Origin: Demequina rhizosphaerae
GTDB lineage: Bacteria; Actinomycetota; Actinomycetes; Actinomycetales; Demequinaceae
Direction: 5' to 3'
Length of the DNA: 64,000 nt
Assembly: GCF_000971255.1 (NCBI RefSeq)
Contig: NZ_BBMC01000006.1
Coordinates: 124,001-188,000 of the forward strand
Position numbers and translations under genes: made by a program. The notes below the pieces were generated by a model. The model was not told the origin of the DNA. It made no database searches and was given only the letters and a program-made list of their open reading frames with translations. Shown piece after piece: positions 24,785 to 34,600 of this stretch (its first letter is position 1; every line of letters begins with the position of its first letter).

Positions 24785-26733
24785 GCGGTGCCTCGGCGTC
24801 GGATCTCGACCTCGACATCGCCGAGGATGAGGCGGCCCGCGACGGCCGTGGGCACACCTGCGGGCACCTGCGTCTCGCGGCCGTCCGCGTCGACGAGGAA
24901 CGTGCCGTTGGTCGAGCCGAGGTCCTCGACCCACCACGTGCCGCGCTGAAGCACGAGCCGGGCGTGGGACTTCGAGACGGTGCGCGTCGAGTCCGCGAGG
25001 TCCAGCCGCCGCGTGCCGTCGACCGGCGGCATCCCGCCGAGCCGGCCCAGCAGCACCGCCGCGGCGTCGAAGCGGTGCGTGCCGCCCTCGGACGTCACGA
25101 GCTCCCAGGCCTCGCGCTGCCGGGTCGACACCTGGGTGCGGTCGTCGTGCTCGGGCGCGGGGGACGATGCGGCGGGCGCGGGCGCGGTCTCCGGCGCGGC
25201 AGCGGGCTCGGGGGTGGGCGGCGCGACGGGCGGCGGCGCGATGACGGACGGGCGCTCCGCCTCCGGGGCGGGCGGTGCCGGCGGAGCGGCCAGGTCGGCG
25301 GGCGGCTCGGGCGCGACGACGGGCTCGGGCGCCTGCGGCATCTCGAAGGTGGGGACCGTGGAGGGGGCGCGCGGCGGCGCGGCAGCCCCGCCGCGCATGT
25401 AGGGGCTGATCGGCATGGTGGGCGTCGGCTCGACGTACGGAGGTGCGGCGGGCTCCTCCGTGGCGGCCTCCGGCTCGGCGGCGGCCTCCGGCTCAGCGGC
25501 GGCCTCGGGGGCGGGCGGCGCGGAGGCGACCGCGGGCTGGACCGTGGTCTCGGTGGTGGTCTCGGGCGTCGGCTCGGGCGTCGGCTCGGGCTCCGCGGCG
25601 GGCTCGAAGGCCGGCACGGTCGCGGCGGCGGCCTCGGCCGTGGGCGCGGGCTCCTCCGCGAGCGGCTCGTCGGAGCCGAGCGCGGCCGTCCATGCGGCGG
25701 CCTCGGCGGGCAGGGTGCGGGGGGCGAGATCGGCGAACGGGGAGCGGCGCGCCACGGCGGGCGGCTCGTCGGCGAGGTCGCGCGGCGCGAGCGAGGCGTA
25801 GGGGGACCGGCGGGTCGGCAGCGGCTCGGTCGTCGGGGCGGGCTCCGGCTTCGCCTCGGCGACCACCTCGGGCTGCTCCGCCGCGGGCGCCGGCTCGGGC
25901 TCCGGCTCGACGAGCGCCTCGGGCGCCGGCTCGGGCTCCACGGCCTCAGCCTCCGCGGCCTCGGGCTCGGGCTCGGCGGCCGCGGTGCCGGGCATCGGCT
26001 CGTCATCGGGGTAGCCGTCGCTGCCGGTGAAGGGCTCGACCGGGTACATCGCGGCGACGTCGGGCCGGTCCTCGGGCGCGCGCGACCACAGCGCGGCGGC
26101 GGGGGTCGCGCCCCACTCGGGGGCCTCGACCACGGCATGCTCGCGCGTGTCGGCGGCGGGCACGGTCGCGAGCACCGCATCGTCCGCGGGCACGTCGGCC
26201 TCCTCGTCCTCCTGCGCTGGTGCGCGCACGGGAACCGTGCCCGAGACGGGGCGCACCATGGAGGACCAGCCGACGATCGCGGCCCACAGGCCGGGGGCGA
26301 GCGCGGCGAGCACGGGCAGCGCGCCGGACAGGGAGTGGTCGAGCCCGAAGCGATGCGTCTGCACGATCCACAGCACCCACGAGGTCACCGAGGCGACGCT
26401 CGCGATCGCGAGGCCGGCGAGCGCGATCGAGACGGAGCCGGCGAGGTAGGCGCCGTACACCCAGGAGGCCAGGCCCAGCCCCGTGGCGACGCGCGCCGCG
26501 ACGGTGCCGGCGACGGTCGACTGCGTGAGCTGCGCGAACTCGGCGTGGCGGGCGACCGGGATCCAGGCGCGCGCCTGACGCGCGCCGACCTTCCGGAAGA
26601 TCGCGCCGAGCGCGAGGCCCATCCACACGAGGCCGACCGCGTACGCGAGGACGAGCAGCCCGACCACCGCGATCCCGGTGAAGCCTTGCACCGTCGTCGC
26701 GCCGACCACCTCGGTCATGAGCCCTGCCGTCAT
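24781..26733 (-). CDS. membrane protein with long Pro/Ala/Glu linker and C-terminal FHA domain
   Basis: The protein has 650 aa. Residues about 12-180 hold four or five hydrophobic helices (GIAVVGLLVLAYAVGLVWMG and others) that resemble a DUF805/large-pore-like membrane module not named here. Residues about 190-545 form a low-complexity linker rich in Pro, Ala and Glu. The last 100 residues are an FHA domain: VLLGRLGG, TVSKSHARLVLQRG, WVEDLGSTNGTFLV, which binds phosphothreonine. A strong SD (GGAAGGAG) precedes the ATG. It probably ties kinase signals to the membrane. The gene sits 16 bp after the transglutaminase-like gene. Confidence 0.82.
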   Translation of the reverse strand: MTAGLMTEVVGATTVQGFTGIAVVGLLVLAYAVGLVWMGLALGAIFRKVGARQARAWIPVARHAEFAQLTQSTVAGTVAARVATGLGLASWVYGAYLAGSVSIALAGLAIASVASVTSWVLWIVQTHRFGLDHSLSGALPVLAALAPGLWAAIVGWSSMVRPVSGTVPVRAPAQEDEEADVPADDAVLATVPAADTREHAVVEAPEWGATPAAALWSRAPEDRPDVAAMYPVEPFTGSDGYPDDEPMPGTAAAEPEPEAAEAEAVEPEPAPEALVEPEPEPAPAAEQPEVVAEAKPEPAPTTEPLPTRRSPYASLAPRDLADEPPAVARRSPFADLAPRTLPAEAAAWTAALGSDEPLAEEPAPTAEAAAATVPAFEPAAEPEPTPEPTPETTTETTVQPAVASAPPAPEAAAEPEAAAEPEAATEEPAAPPYVEPTPTMPISPYMRGGAAAPPRAPSTVPTFEMPQAPEPVVAPEPPADLAAPPAPPAPEAERPSVIAPPPVAPPTPEPAAAPETAPAPAASSPAPEHDDRTQVSTRQREAWELVTSEGGTHRFDAAAVLLGRLGGMPPVDGTRRLDLADSTRTVSKSHARLVLQRGTWWVEDLGSTNGTFLVDADGRETQVPAGVPTAVAGRLILGDVEVEIRRRGTA

Positions 26734-26749
26734 CCCCGTGCTCCTTCCC

Positions 26750-29287
26750 TCAAGCCCCACGCCGTCGTGCCGAGGACGAGCCCGGCGCCGTCGACACGAG
26801 GCGCCACCGCTCATCGACGTGCACGCCCTCATGGCCCGGCGCGGCCGTCGTCACGTCCCTCCGGCCCAGCAGCGAGCGGGTCGAGAGCCGTGCGCCGAGC
26901 CTACGCCACCACCCCTGTCGCGCCCGGAGCTCCGCGCGGTCGGCCGCCAGCATGTCCCAGGCGCGCCGCGCATCGTCCCTCTCGACGCCCTCGCGCGTGA
27001 ACGTGGCCCTGTCCGCGAGCGCCGCGAGCGCGACGCCGTTGGCGGTGCCGTAGGCCTCCGCGACCTCGCGCCGGGTGGCCAGCGGCATCGGCGCGAGGCC
27101 CGCGTCGAGGCCGAGGTCGACGTACTCGTCCCAGCCGCCCTCCGCGGCGGCGCGCGGCGCGGCGCGGCGCCGGCGCGAGCGGCGGACCGCCTTGGCCACG
27201 AGGATCGCGAGCAGCGGGCCCAGCAGCAGCGCGAGGACGAGCGCGCCGCCGAGCGCGACCCGCACCCAACCCGTGAACCACGAGGCGCCCGTCTCGACGA
27301 CCGGCGCGGCCTCGCCTCCGCCGCTGCGGCCCTTGAGCGCCGCGACGGCCTCGATGGGCTCGGCGCGGTCCGGGTCGGTGGCGGTCGGCAGCTCGGGCTC
27401 GCGCTGCGTCGCGACCGTCGGCGACACGGGGTTCTCGTGCTGGGGGCTCACGTCCACGGGGATCCAGTCGCCCGCGCCGGACCGCACCTCGGTCCACACG
27501 CTCATGTTGCGACCGCGGCAGACCTCCTGGCACACGGGCGGCGTCCAGTCGTGGACGTCCGTCTCGGCGATGCGCACGCCCACGACGACGCGGGCGGGGA
27601 AGCCGAGCTCGGCGGCCAGCAGCGCGACCGCGACCGCGAACTGCTCGTCGTCGCCCACGGCCGCGACGAGCTGCGCGTCGGACGCGCTCGCCCCCGCCTC
27701 GGCCTCGCGCTCGACCAGCGCGGCGAACAGGCGGTCGATCCGGTCGTACGAGTGGCCCGCCGCGGAGGGCTCGAAGGCGTAGTCGCCCAGGTCCGTCACC
27801 CAGCGCGGCGACCCCTCCGCGGCGAGCGCGTGGCTGAGGTAGCCGCGGGCGCGCAGCCTCTCGACCAGCGAGGCGAGGCCCGCGCCGTCGCGGGTCACCC
27901 CCTGGTCCTCGACCCACTCGCGCAGCGACTCGGGGATGAGGTCCGCGGGAACGCCGGAGGCGCCGGGGGAGTCGCCCGCGTCCACGAGCGTCACGTCCGC
28001 GGGCGCGGCGGCGGTGATGCGCAGCTCGTCGCCCGCGGCGACCCCGCCGTCCACCGTGACGACGCCCGCGGTCGCCTCGGGCGAGTAGTAGAAGCCGTCG
28101 GCGAGCGCCGCGGCGCGGGGCCCGCCGAACGCCGCGCCGCCGAGCGCGCCGGGCAGCGGCGTCCACGGGCCCTCGAGCCCCTCGACGGTCACGGTGAGCG
28201 ACACGGTCGCGTCGCCGTCGACCGGGAGGGCCGACGGCACGCGCTGGAAGCGGAGCGGCGTGTAGCCGTCGGGGGCCACGGCCGTGAACTCGCTGCCGTC
28301 GAAGAACGGCAGGGTCGCGACGCGGAGGCGGTCGGCGTCCCCCGTGACGGCGCCGACGGAGAACAGGGGCGCGTCGTAGCGCTCGTCCGTGAGGTACCCG
28401 CGGTAGGTCGACAGCGGCGACACCGAGCGGTCGACCACGAGCCGCGGCTCGATCGTCGTGCGCGCCACGTCCCGGGGCTGCGACTGCGCCGCCGGGACGG
28501 CGACCGCGGTGCCGATGAGGACGGCCCCGACCAGCACCGTCGTGCCGAGGATCGCGCGCCCCAGGGCGCGGCCGGGCGCACGCTCGCCGCGGATCCCGCC
28601 GCCCGCGGCGCGCAGCGCGCGGCGGCGCTCGTCGGCCATCCGCCACAGCATCCACGCGAGCGTCGCGCCGAGCGCGCCGAGGCCGATGAGGATCTCGCGG
28701 CTCAGCCCCGCGAAGGGCTCGGGCAGCGCCGACAGGCCGGTGCGGGCGGCGGGCCCGATCGCGATCGCGACCGCGAAGGCCGCGCCGCCGACCGCCGCCG
28801 CGGCTCCCCACCAGCGGGCGCGCGTGCCGAGCCAGACGATCCCGGCCGCCGTCGCGACGACGAGGGCGAGCGGGACCGCGAGCGTCGCCCCGTACTCGCC
28901 GAGCGGCACGGGGAGCGTGACCACGTCCTTCCATCCGGTGACCGGCGCGCGGATCGCCTCGACGAGCGCGTTCGCGAACGCCTCGGGCGCCGCGGTCGCG
29001 CCCGGGATCGCGACGAGCACCGCCGTCGCGAGATAGCCCGCCGAGGCGAGCGCCAGCAGCAGCACGGGCCCGCGCCGCAGGACGACGGTGAGGACGCCCG
29101 CGAGGAGCCCGACCGCGAGGCCGAGGACGACGACGAGCCCGTACGTCGACACGATCGCGTCCGTCGGGAGGTACACGCGCCGCAGGGTCAGCCAGACCGC
29201 CTCGACCATCGTCGCCGCGTAGAGGCACGCGGCCACGAGCACCGCGGTCGGCACCCGCCGCCGCGCGTCGCCCTCCGCCGCGCTCAT
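26750..29287 (-). CDS. TgpA-like membrane protein with degenerate transglutaminase domain
   Basis: The protein has 845 aa. Six or so membrane helices lie in residues 10-250, then a large extracytoplasmic part with a transglutaminase-like domain (about 490-650), another helix near 685 and a cytosolic tail with DUF4129-like sequence. In active members the nucleophile motif is like G-x-C-E-x-F-A and the His motif H-A-W-x-E. Here these read GDDEQFAVAVALL and MSVWTEV, so Cys and His are absent; Asp in WIPVDVSPQ is kept. It is likely a binding or scaffold protein. The gene overlaps DUF58 by four bases, as in most MoxR-DUF58-TgpA sets. Confidence 0.85.
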   Translation of the reverse strand: MSAAEGDARRRVPTAVLVAACLYAATMVEAVWLTLRRVYLPTDAIVSTYGLVVVLGLAVGLLAGVLTVVLRRGPVLLLALASAGYLATAVLVAIPGATAAPEAFANALVEAIRAPVTGWKDVVTLPVPLGEYGATLAVPLALVVATAAGIVWLGTRARWWGAAAAVGGAAFAVAIAIGPAARTGLSALPEPFAGLSREILIGLGALGATLAWMLWRMADERRRALRAAGGGIRGERAPGRALGRAILGTTVLVGAVLIGTAVAVPAAQSQPRDVARTTIEPRLVVDRSVSPLSTYRGYLTDERYDAPLFSVGAVTGDADRLRVATLPFFDGSEFTAVAPDGYTPLRFQRVPSALPVDGDATVSLTVTVEGLEGPWTPLPGALGGAAFGGPRAAALADGFYYSPEATAGVVTVDGGVAAGDELRITAAAPADVTLVDAGDSPGASGVPADLIPESLREWVEDQGVTRDGAGLASLVERLRARGYLSHALAAEGSPRWVTDLGDYAFEPSAAGHSYDRIDRLFAALVEREAEAGASASDAQLVAAVGDDEQFAVAVALLAAELGFPARVVVGVRIAETDVHDWTPPVCQEVCRGRNMSVWTEVRSGAGDWIPVDVSPQHENPVSPTVATQREPELPTATDPDRAEPIEAVAALKGRSGGGEAAPVVETGASWFTGWVRVALGGALVLALLLGPLLAILVAKAVRRSRRRRAAPRAAAEGGWDEYVDLGLDAGLAPMPLATRREVAEAYGTANGVALAALADRATFTREGVERDDARRAWDMLAADRAELRARQGWWRRLGARLSTRSLLGRRDVTTAAPGHEGVHVDERWRLVSTAPGSSSARRRGA

Positions 29288-30651
29288 CCGCGGGCCGCCC
29301 CTCGCGCGAGCAGCTGGCGCAGGTCCTCGAGCACGCCGAGGCTCACGAGCTGGAGCCCCCCGAGCACGTGCGTGCGCGGCTCGGAGGACGGGTCGCACAC
29401 GACCGCGCCCACCGCGACGTCGGCGGGGAAGCGCAGCGCGGCCGTCCGCAGCCGCTCGTGCGCGAGCGCGGAGCCCGTGACGAGCACCGCGAGCGACGTC
29501 CCCGGGTCGTCCTCCGCGACCATCCGCGTCACGGTCCCGAGGTCCATCGCGGCGTGGGTCGACTCGACAGGGGTGAGGTCGTCGAGCAGCGCGCGAGGCG
29601 CATCCACGCGCAGCGCGCGCAGGGAGCGCACCGAGGCGCGGGCGAACTCCGGCACCTCGCCGCTGAGCACGACCCGCACCTCGCGGCCGTCCCGGATCGC
29701 GCGCGTGCCGAGCGACGCGACCGCGCTCACCGCCATCTCGAACTCGTCGTCGTCACGGTACGACGCGGGGTCCACGTCGAGGACGAGCATGAGCAGCGAG
29801 CGGCGCGTCTCCTCGAACTGGCGCACCATGAGCGTCCCGGTCTTCGCGGTCGACTTCCAGTGGATGTGGCGCTGCGCGTCGCCGCGCTGGTACTCGCGGA
29901 CGGCGTGGAAGGAGATGTCCTCGTTGGTGAGGATGCGCACCGCCTGGCCCTCGAGGTCGCGGATCCAGCCGAGCGAGGTGCTCGGCACCTCGACGGTGCG
30001 GGGGTGCACGTACAGCGGCCGCATCTCGTCCCACGCGAGGTGGCGCCGCAGCAGCCGTAGGGGGTCCGTGCGCGTCGAGGCCGCCGGGCCCACCTCGACG
30101 ATGCCGCGCGGGCGGGGCGGGATCACGACCCGCTCGGCCCAGCGGGCCCCGGCGCGCAGCAGCGGCACGTGCAGCTCGACGAGCGCCTCGCCCACGGGCA
30201 GCTCGACGCTGCCGGGCAGCGCCGCGTGCCGGCCGGCGTTCTCGACGACGATCTCGCCGGCGGCCTCCTCGCCGGCGACCACGGCGTCCCGCTCGAGCGC
30301 GAACTCGACCCGGTAGCGGACGTCGCCGAGGAGGAACGGCACCGCCGCGACGAGCAGCACCGCCCCCACCACGCCGCCGACGAGCGCCTCCTCCCAACCC
30401 AGCGCGAGCCCGAGCGCGAGCCCGGCCAGGGCCCAGCCCGCGACGACCCAGCCCGCGGGCGTCACGACGGAGCGCGCGGCGGACCAGGCGTCCGCGAGGA
30501 CGTCGCCGGCGGCCCGCGCCGCGCTGTCGATGCGCAGCCGCGCCCCGACCGCCCTCGCGCGCGGGACGTCGGCGACCTCCGTGCGCGTCGAGTACGTCCC
30601 GGTCACGCCGCTGCGTGTCCGGGTCGCGGTGCGGTCGGGGCGCTCGCTCAC
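29284..30651 (-). CDS. DUF58 (vWA-like) protein
   Basis: The protein has 455 aa. Two membrane helices lie near residues 68-105 (GWVVAGWALAGLALGLALG and AVLLVAAVPFLLG). The DUF58 signature follows: VREYQRGDAQRHIHWKSTAKTGTLMVRQFE, then LLMLVLDVDP as the start of a vWA-like fold. DUF58 proteins accompany MoxR AAA+ ATPases and are thought to work with them in metal insertion or maturation of partners. The GTG start overlaps the moxR stop. The cytosolic N-terminal 60 residues are Arg- and Thr-rich. Confidence 0.9.
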   Translation of the reverse strand: MSERPDRTATRTRSGVTGTYSTRTEVADVPRARAVGARLRIDSAARAAGDVLADAWSAARSVVTPAGWVVAGWALAGLALGLALGWEEALVGGVVGAVLLVAAVPFLLGDVRYRVEFALERDAVVAGEEAAGEIVVENAGRHAALPGSVELPVGEALVELHVPLLRAGARWAERVVIPPRPRGIVEVGPAASTRTDPLRLLRRHLAWDEMRPLYVHPRTVEVPSTSLGWIRDLEGQAVRILTNEDISFHAVREYQRGDAQRHIHWKSTAKTGTLMVRQFEETRRSLLMLVLDVDPASYRDDDEFEMAVSAVASLGTRAIRDGREVRVVLSGEVPEFARASVRSLRALRVDAPRALLDDLTPVESTHAAMDLGTVTRMVAEDDPGTSLAVLVTGSALAHERLRTAALRFPADVAVGAVVCDPSSEPRTHVLGGLQLVSLGVLEDLRQLLARGAARG

Positions 30652-31607
30652 GCGAGGTCCTTCTGGCTGGGCGGCGGGGTGTCGAGCAGGATCTGGCCGA
30701 TGACGGCGCCCTGGGTGACGCCGTCGAACTCCGCCTCGGGGTCGAGGATGAGGCGGTGCGCGAGCACCACCTCGGCGAGCGCCTTGACGTCGTCCGGCAC
30801 CACGTAGTGGCGGCCGTGCGCGAGCGCCCACGTGCGGCTCGCGCGGGCGAGGGCGAGCGCGCCGCGCATGGACGCGCCGAGCCGCACCTGGGTCGCAGTG
30901 CGGCTCGCTCCGACGATGCGGGCGATGTAGTCCGAGATGAGCGGGTGCTGCTGCACGTCGTGGGTGAGCGCGGACATCGCGGTGATGGCGTCGAGCTCGG
31001 CGATGGCGGGCACGGTGACGCGCGTGGGCCGCCCGGGCTCGAGGATCCGCAGCGTCGCGGCGTGGTCGGGGTAGCCCAGCGACGTGCGCATGAGGAAGCG
31101 GTCGAGCTGCGCCTCCGGCAGCGCGTAGGTCCCCGCCTGCTCGACCGGGTTCTGCGTCGCGATCACCATGAACGGCGCGCCCACCTCGCGGGAGACGCCG
31201 TCGACCGTGACCTGCCGCTCCTCCATCACCTCGAGCAGCGCCGACTGCGTCTTGGGCGACGCGCGGTTGACCTCGTCCGCGAGCACGACGTTGGCGAACA
31301 CGGGCCCGTGGTGGAACTCGAAGCGCCCCTGGTCGTAGACCGTCACGCCCGTGACGTCGCCGGGCAGGAGGTCGGGAGTGAACTGGATCCGCGTGCTCGT
31401 GCCGCGGACCGTCTCCGCCATCGCGCGCGCGAGCGACGTCTTGCCGGTGCCCGGCACGTCCTCGAGCAGGAGGTGGCCCTCCGCGATCATCGCCGTGAAG
31501 GCGAGCTCGACCACGTGGCGCTTGCCCACCACGGCCCGCTCGACGTTGTCGGCGAGCTTGCCGAAGGTGGTCTCGAACCACTGCGTGTGCTCGGAGGTCA
31601 GGGCCAC
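30648..31607 (-). CDS. MoxR-family AAA+ ATPase
   Basis: The protein has 319 aa. The Walker A motif is LLEDVPGTGKTSLARAMA, Walker B is VVLADEVNRASPKTQSALLEVMEE, sensor 1 is FMVIATQNPVEQAG, and LDRFLMRTSLGYPD follows. MoxR ATPases act as chaperones that mature or load partner proteins. Here the partners are probably DUF58 and the giant exported protein. A strong SD (AAAGGAGG) is 5 nt before the GTG start, 43 bp after the giant gene. Confidence 0.95.
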   Translation of the reverse strand: MALTSEHTQWFETTFGKLADNVERAVVGKRHVVELAFTAMIAEGHLLLEDVPGTGKTSLARAMAETVRGTSTRIQFTPDLLPGDVTGVTVYDQGRFEFHHGPVFANVVLADEVNRASPKTQSALLEVMEERQVTVDGVSREVGAPFMVIATQNPVEQAGTYALPEAQLDRFLMRTSLGYPDHAATLRILEPGRPTRVTVPAIAELDAITAMSALTHDVQQHPLISDYIARIVGASRTATQVRLGASMRGALALARASRTWALAHGRHYVVPDDVKALAEVVLAHRLILDPEAEFDGVTQGAVIGQILLDTPPPSQKDLA

Positions 31608-31650
31608 AGCGGCCTCCTTTCGTGTGGGCCCCGGCGGGGCCGGACGCCGC

Positions 31651-34600
31651 TCATGGCGTCACCGTCGGATCGGGCTCGGGGTCGGGCGGGGCGCCGCCGC
31701 ACGTGACGTCGGCGCTGGTCCAGTCGGCGATGCCCGCGAGCGCCGCCTGGAACGTCACGACGACGCGCGCGGACCGCATGAGCGCCGCGTCGGTGGTCGG
31801 GGCGCCGTCCGCGTCCAGCATCGTCACCACCGGGGACAGGTCCGCGGCGGCGCCGCCGAGCGTGACCGTCGGGACGGTGCCCACCGTGCAGGCCGGGAAC
31901 GTGACGGTGGGCCGGTACTGCGCGCCCGACTCGGGCGTCACGGGCGTCGTCTGCTCGGAGCACGTGCGCTGCCCGCCGCCGAAGTCGACGCAGTAGTACG
32001 CGGCCACCGACACGGCGCGGCCGGCGACCATGACGTCCGCGAACGACCGCGAGGTCGACCCGTCCGAGCCGCGGTACCAGAGCTCGAGGCCCGGACGCGG
32101 CTGCCACTGGGGCTCGCGCTCGAGCGCGGTGGTGCACGACGTCCCGGTGCCGTCGCATGTCGACGCCACGCGGTAGCCGCGCTGGAGCACCGGGGCGCCG
32201 GGGTCGGTGAAGGCGGCGAACACCACGTCGCGGGTCTCCGCCTGCCCGTAGGTCTGGCCGTCGGCGCGGCTCTCCGCGCACACCGTCACCGTGTTGGTCG
32301 CGTTGGCGTCGACGGGCACGGTGAACGATGCGGTGCCGCCCGACGCCTGCGTCGTCGCGTCGCAGCGGCCGCCGACCATGCGCCCGACCCACGTCGCGGA
32401 GCCGACGCCGCCGGCGGTCACGGTCGCGGTGATGGTGGCCTGGTCCGCGCCCGTCGTGTACGCGTGGGTCGCGCCGTCGATCGTGGGCCGACCGATGCCG
32501 TGGGCCGTGATCGTGACGGCGGCGCCGGCGGCAGCCGCGCCGTCCACGGGCGGCAGGTCGAACGCGGTGAGCGGCGTGAGCACGACGTCGACCGGCGTGT
32601 TGGAGCCGATCGCGACGCCGTCGAGCCGCTGCGTGCCCGCCCCCACCGCGACCGTCTGCTCCGTGCCGGCCGCCGCGATCCGGATCGCGCTCGTCGACGC
32701 GTCGGCGATCTCGAGCACGAGGTCGATGCGCTCGCCGTCGCCCGACGTGACCGACGGCGTCCACGACGCCACCGTCGGCGGCGCGGGCGGCGCGTACGCC
32801 CAGGCCGTGACCGATGCGGCCGCGCGCGAGCGGCCCACCGCGTTGACCGCGTACACGGCGTAGGTGTCCTTCGCGCCGTTGGCGAGCCCGGTGATCGCGG
32901 GGCACACGCCCGAGGCGGTGCAGGTCGCTACCGTGACGCCCCCCGACACCACCTCGAAGCGCTGGAGCGCGGGGTACGCGCCGGACGCCCCGCCGGGCGC
33001 GACGGCGAGCGTGACGGAGCCGTCCCCGTAGTCGACCTGGGACACGCCCCCGGGGGCCCGCGGGTAGCCCTGGAGGTCGAGGCTGATGCTGCCGGAGCGG
33101 TCGGCGGCGCTCACGCGGCCCTGCGCGTCGCGGACCCGGAAGACGGCCTCGCACACGCCGCCCGGGGCGTCGGAGGTCCAGGTGACGCGCACCTTGTCCG
33201 CGCCGGTCGCCTGGAAGCGGACGTCCGGGCAGTCGCCCGCGGCCTTGACGTCCACCACCTCGAGCGGGGTGCCGGGCAGCGGGTTGACCTCGCCGGCCGC
33301 GCCGACGACGTCGAGCGTGCAGCTGTCCCCGTCGGCCTGCGAGCAGCGCTCGACCACGGAGCCGCCCTTGGGCAGCTCGGAGGGCGCGGGCCCGACGACG
33401 AGGGACAGCACGCGCGGCTGCACCTCGGGGTGGTCGGGCAGGGACACGGTGACGGACTCCGCGCGCCCGGGCGCCGCATCGTCCCTCGCCACGATGGTGA
33501 GGCGGGCGCCGTCGCGCCGCACGTCGAAGAGCTGGCCCGAGTAGGTGGCGGCGACCTGGACGTCGGACGCCGCGGCACCCTCGGGCCACCGCACCATGCG
33601 GCCCAGGTCGAACGCCGCGGCGTCGCCGGGGGAGATCTCGAGCGACGCGCTCACGAGCGTGGGCACCGGGTCCGCCGGGACGACCGTCACCGGGATCGGC
33701 AGCACGGTCCACGCGTCCTGGCCCGCGAGCCGGACGGCCACGAGGCACGTGTCGGTGTACGGCGCGCCGCTGCCCGCGTCGTAGCGGACGGTCGTGCCGG
33801 CGACGGCGGTGCACGCGGCCTGCTCGCGCGCCCCGCCGGCGACGACCTGGGCGCCGTCGAGCTCGACCGCGGTGCCGTCCGGCGCCGCGAGCAGCGGCGC
33901 CACGTCCACGCTGACCGAGGCGCCCTCGTCGACGGTCACGTGCGCGTCCTCGCGCAGCGCGAGCCGGAGGTCCTGGCCGCCGAGCACCCGCAGGAAGCCG
34001 TACCCGACGGACGTGTCGCCCGCGAAGTCCGTGCCTTCGACGCGGAACGGGACGATGCGGGTCGCGTCGGGCAGCGGTCCCGAGATCTCGGAGCCCGCCA
34101 CCGCGAGGTCGTCCTGCTCGCCCCAGAGCGACAGGCGCAGGGTGGCGGCGTCCCCGCTGGCCCACGCGACGGTGCCGGCGAGCACGTCCACGCCGGTGGG
34201 GAAGGCGTCCCTGGTCTCGAGGGTGAGCACCGTGTCCGCCACGATCGGGGTGTCGGTGACCCGCTCGCGCACGGCCTTGAGGACGATGCGCCCCTGGGCG
34301 AGCGAGCCCGTCGCGTTGCGGGCGGTGTAGAGGTAGGCGAAGGTGCCGACGTCGGGGCCGACCTCGAAGGTGACGACGCCGTCCGCGAGCTGGTCGGCCG
34401 TGTTGAGGCTCGCGGGCAGCAGCGCCGCGAGCGCCGCGCGCTCGTCCGTGCCCTCGGCCGCGTCGGGCCGCACGTCCACGAGCTCGAGGTCGCCGCCGGT
34501 GAGGTCGAGGTCGTTCGCGAGCGGCTGCACCACGACCCTGCGTCCCGAGCCCGCCTGCACCTGGACGAAGTCGGTGTACGTGACGGGCGCCGGGTCCGCC

